Below are positions 13,589 through 15,353 of a stretch of 15,353 nt of DNA, one piece after another. Both the position numbers and the translations under genes were made by a program. The DNA lies in the NCBI GenBank assembly GCA_023427845.1, contig JAEYZX010000182.1, positions 1 through 15,353 on the forward strand. The letters are read 5' to 3'. A model generated the notes under the pieces. It had not been told where the DNA came from, did no database searches, and worked only from the letters and a program-made list of their open reading frames with translations. Position 1 is the stretch's first letter, and every line of letters starts with the position of its first letter. This stretch comes from Bacteroidota bacterium. GTDB taxonomy: Bacteria; Bacteroidota; Bacteroidia; Flavobacteriales; Flavobacteriaceae.

Positions 13589-15353
13589 TTAATCCTTTGA
13601 ACGTGAACTGAAGAATTTGCTGAACACTCTGCGGAAAATATTCGCCGGCCTTTCATCTTCATGGTAGCCTTGTGAATAATTTGCATAGCTGTAGCCATAT
13701 CCGTAACCATAACCGGAACCGTACTTCGCCTTGTTTTGATAACCGTTGAATACAATGCTGATGTTGTTCAGCTCACCACGTTTGAACCTGTTATTCAAAA
13801 GCATCACCATATCTTTTTTGGTATAGTTCTGCCTCATGATATAAAGTGTGACATCGGCATATTGCGCAAGCTCGACCGCATCAGACACCAATCCGACCGG
13901 CGGCGTATCCAAAACGATATAATCGTATTCGGCTTTCAAGGTTTCGATAAATTCCCTCATGCTTTCGCTAATGATGAGCTCTGAAGGATTTGGCGGAATC
14001 GGACCTGAAGTCACCACGTCAAGATACGGAATATGGGTTTTCTGGATGATCTCGTTCATCGGTTTTTGACCTATCAGATAATTTACGACACCGATGTCGT
14101 TCTTGATATTGAAATCGTCAAAAATCTTAGGCTTCCTCAAATCGAGTCCGACGATAATGGTTTTCTTTTCGCTCATCGCAAAAACGGTCGCGATGTTCAT
14201 TGTGCAAAATGTCTTTCCTTCGCCGCTTATCGACGATGTTATCATCAGGGTTTTCGAACCTTCGATATGATTTTTCTTGTAAAGGAACTGTAATGAAGAT
14301 CGGATGGAACGGAAAGATTCAGCCAACGCCGACTTCGGTTTCTCGAGCACCGACAAATTTCCGGAACCATGTTTGACGCCAATGACGCCAATAATCGGAA
14401 TACGGGTAAGTTTAGTGATATCGTCTGTATTCAATATCGCATTCTCCATAAAGAATTTGATCAATATGAACACAAGCGGAATCAACAACCCGAGGAAAAA
14501 TGCAAGGATGTAGTTCACTTGAGTGTTCGGGCCGATCAACCCACCGCCTGTATCTTTGGCGGTATCGATAAAATGAATGTCGGATAAGTTTGCGGCACGC
14601 ACAATATCGGCTTCATTGCGTTTTGCGAGAAACGAATTGATGATGTTTTCGTGAAGGTCGTACTTTCGCTTAATCCTGATGTACTCCTGCTTTTCTTCCG
14701 GCAACTTCTGAAGCGTGCCTTCCATTTGGTTGATCCTGCTCATGACCATCGCCAGTTCATATTCGACTCCGGCTTTCGCAGTGGCAATATTTTCCAAAAG
14801 TACCTGTTTAAGCGCTTCGATCTGGACATCGAAATCCCGGAAAACCTTTTCGCTCTTCACGGCATAAGCCATCTCAGACCGTTGGGTTGACAATGCGATC
14901 AGTTTTGAAACGTTTACCGTAATGTTCGGATCGTCGATCCCTGCTACCGACGGCGCGGGAAGCCTCGAAAAATCGACACTTTTAATCAAATAGTTCCGAA
15001 GTGAATTCAGGTACGCGATACGCCTGGTGATCTGATCTTTTTGAGCATCGTAATCCTGGATACGTTTCGAAAATTCACCTCCGTCGTTTTCAAGCTGATA
15101 CATGTTTTTATCCTGCGAAAAATCACGGATCTCCTGCTCCGACTCCTTAAACTGGTTTTCGGTTGCGGCAAGTGTGCTGTCGATAAACCGAATTGTGTTT
15201 TTGGCAAATTGATTTTTGCGTTCGAGATGTGCTTTTATCAGCGTCTGCACCGTAGTATTCAGATAATCGACCATTCGGGCTTTGTTGGTGCCCTTAAGCG
15301 ACAACTCGATTATCGAACCTGCTTTGTCGTCGATATCGGTCGTGATGTTCTGG
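13589..15353 (-). CDS. wzc: Wzc-like polysaccharide co-polymerase / BY-kinase, 5'-truncated by window edge
   Basis: The frame is open to the right edge, so the first transmembrane segment and the start lie outside; 587 carboxyl-terminal residues are visible. The order is a long coiled-coil periplasmic part (about 15304-14530) with the GNVR-type end KQEYIRIKRKYDLHENII, then a membrane span (about 14515-14447), then a cytoplasmic BY-kinase domain. That domain has Walker A in SSISGEGKT (near 14213-14239), Walker A' in VGLDLRKP and Walker B in YIVLDTPP. A Gly-Tyr-rich autophosphorylation tail follows. Such proteins set chain length and export timing in the Wzx/Wzy pathway, partnering Wza in the outer membrane; cycling of tail phosphorylation controls assembly. 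It is a single-chain kinase, as in Proteobacteria and Bacteroidota, not the split Firmicutes pair. A TTG at 15304 is in frame but is internal, as 16 further family-like residues precede it. Confidence 0.94.
   Translation of the reverse strand, partial: QNITTDIDDKAGSIIELSLKGTNKARMVDYLNTTVQTLIKAHLERKNQFAKNTIRFIDSTLAATENQFKESEQEIRDFSQDKNMYQLENDGGEFSKRIQDYDAQKDQITRRIAYLNSLRNYLIKSVDFSRLPAPSVAGIDDPNITVNVSKLIALSTQRSEMAYAVKSEKVFRDFDVQIEALKQVLLENIATAKAGVEYELAMVMSRINQMEGTLQKLPEEKQEYIRIKRKYDLHENIINSFLAKRNEADIVRAANLSDIHFIDTAKDTGGGLIGPNTQVNYILAFFLGLLIPLVFILIKFFMENAILNTDDITKLTRIPIIGVIGVKHGSGNLSVLEKPKSALAESFRSIRSSLQFLYKKNHIEGSKTLMITSSISGEGKTFCTMNIATVFAMSEKKTIIVGLDLRKPKIFDDFNIKNDIGVVNYLIGQKPMNEIIQKTHIPYLDVVTSGPIPPNPSELIISESMREFIETLKAEYDYIVLDTPPVGLVSDAVELAQYADVTLYIMRQNYTKKDMVMLLNNRFKRGELNNISIVFNGYQNKAKYGSGYGYGYGYSYANYSQGYHEDERPANIFRRVFSKFFSSRSKD
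13664..13723 (-). other. Gly-Tyr-rich phosphorylation tail of the Wzc-like kinase
   Basis: This stretch encodes eight tyrosines in 20 residues, alternating largely with glycine (core GYGYGYGYSY). It is followed by 24 residues ending in a basic, aromatic segment (RRVFSKFF). Tyrosine clusters at this place are the autophosphorylation sites of BY-kinases, so it is a likely control point for polymer length and export. Confidence 0.85.

Larger units (their letters stand above)
1..15353 (-). other. Surface polysaccharide biosynthesis operon (continues past both edges)
   Basis: All thirteen genes lie on the minus strand. The gaps, in transcription order from right to left, are about 9, 35, 1, 1, 3, 0, -4, 5, 14, 7, 11 and 2 bases, so cotranscription with tight translational coupling is the simplest reading. 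The set (Wzc, sugar nucleotide enzymes, Wzx, modification enzymes, glycosyltransferase) is that of a Wzx/Wzy-dependent capsule, exopolysaccharide or O-antigen locus. No Wza, Wzy or initiating phosphoglycosyltransferase is visible, so these probably lie beyond the edges. No stretch of more than 35 bases lacks a gene. Confidence 0.85.

Noticed and set aside
15302..15304. TTG as start codon of the Wzc-like gene
   Set aside because: The frame remains open to the window edge and the 16 residues before it fit the periplasmic domain, so the codon is an internal leucine and the gene is truncated.

Overview
The window is one dense gene cluster read entirely on the minus strand. It builds and exports a cell-surface polysaccharide (capsule, exopolysaccharide or O-antigen). 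Thirteen protein-coding genes were found. Most are separated by 0 to 14 bases, one pair overlaps as ATGA, and the largest gap is only 35 bases, so they are most simply read as one operon running from right (15353) to left (1). I found no tRNA, rRNA, insertion sequence, CRISPR array or convincing internal promoter or terminator. The organism is most likely a member of the Bacteroidota, probably Flavobacteriia or a relative. Reasons are the fused Wzc-type kinase with a Gly-Tyr-rich tail, the animal-like UDP-glucose dehydrogenase, the absence of clear Shine-Dalgarno sequences, and a moderate G+C content (mid 40s percent in hand-counted lines).

In transcription order, the first gene (cut by the right edge) is a Wzc-like chain-length and tyrosine kinase protein. 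Six genes for sugar activation or export follow: a WbpP/TviC-type UDP-GlcNAc(A) 4-epimerase, a UDP-glucose 6-dehydrogenase, dTDP-glucose 4,6-dehydratase (RfbB), a TviB/WbpA-type UDP-N-acetylhexosamine 6-dehydrogenase, glucose-1-phosphate thymidylyltransferase (RfbA), and a Wzx-type flippase. Next is a VioA-like sugar aminotransferase. Together these predict three precursors: UDP-GlcA, UDP-GalNAcA (TviB plus TviC), and dTDP-4-amino-4,6-dideoxyglucose (RfbA, RfbB and VioA). The rhamnose genes rfbC and rfbD are absent from the window.

The left third (541-5441) is the unusual part. It holds an ATP-grasp ligase, a GNAT acyltransferase, an opine-dehydrogenase-like protein, and a single-chain coenzyme-B12-dependent mutase with a textbook DxHxxG cobalamin site. 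A truncated GT2 glycosyltransferase follows at the left edge. I infer that these four genes make an uncommon amino- or hydroxy-acid group and attach it by an amide bond to one of the cluster's sugars, perhaps the 4-amino group of the dTDP sugar or a uronic acid carboxyl. A B12 mutase in such a role is, to my knowledge, not described, and it is the best candidate here for a new system.

Three start sites were moved downstream (genes at 4182, 8842 and 10121), because each shorter form begins 1 to 5 bases after the preceding stop codon and starts at the conserved fold. The left-edge glycosyltransferase was translated by hand because it runs off the window.
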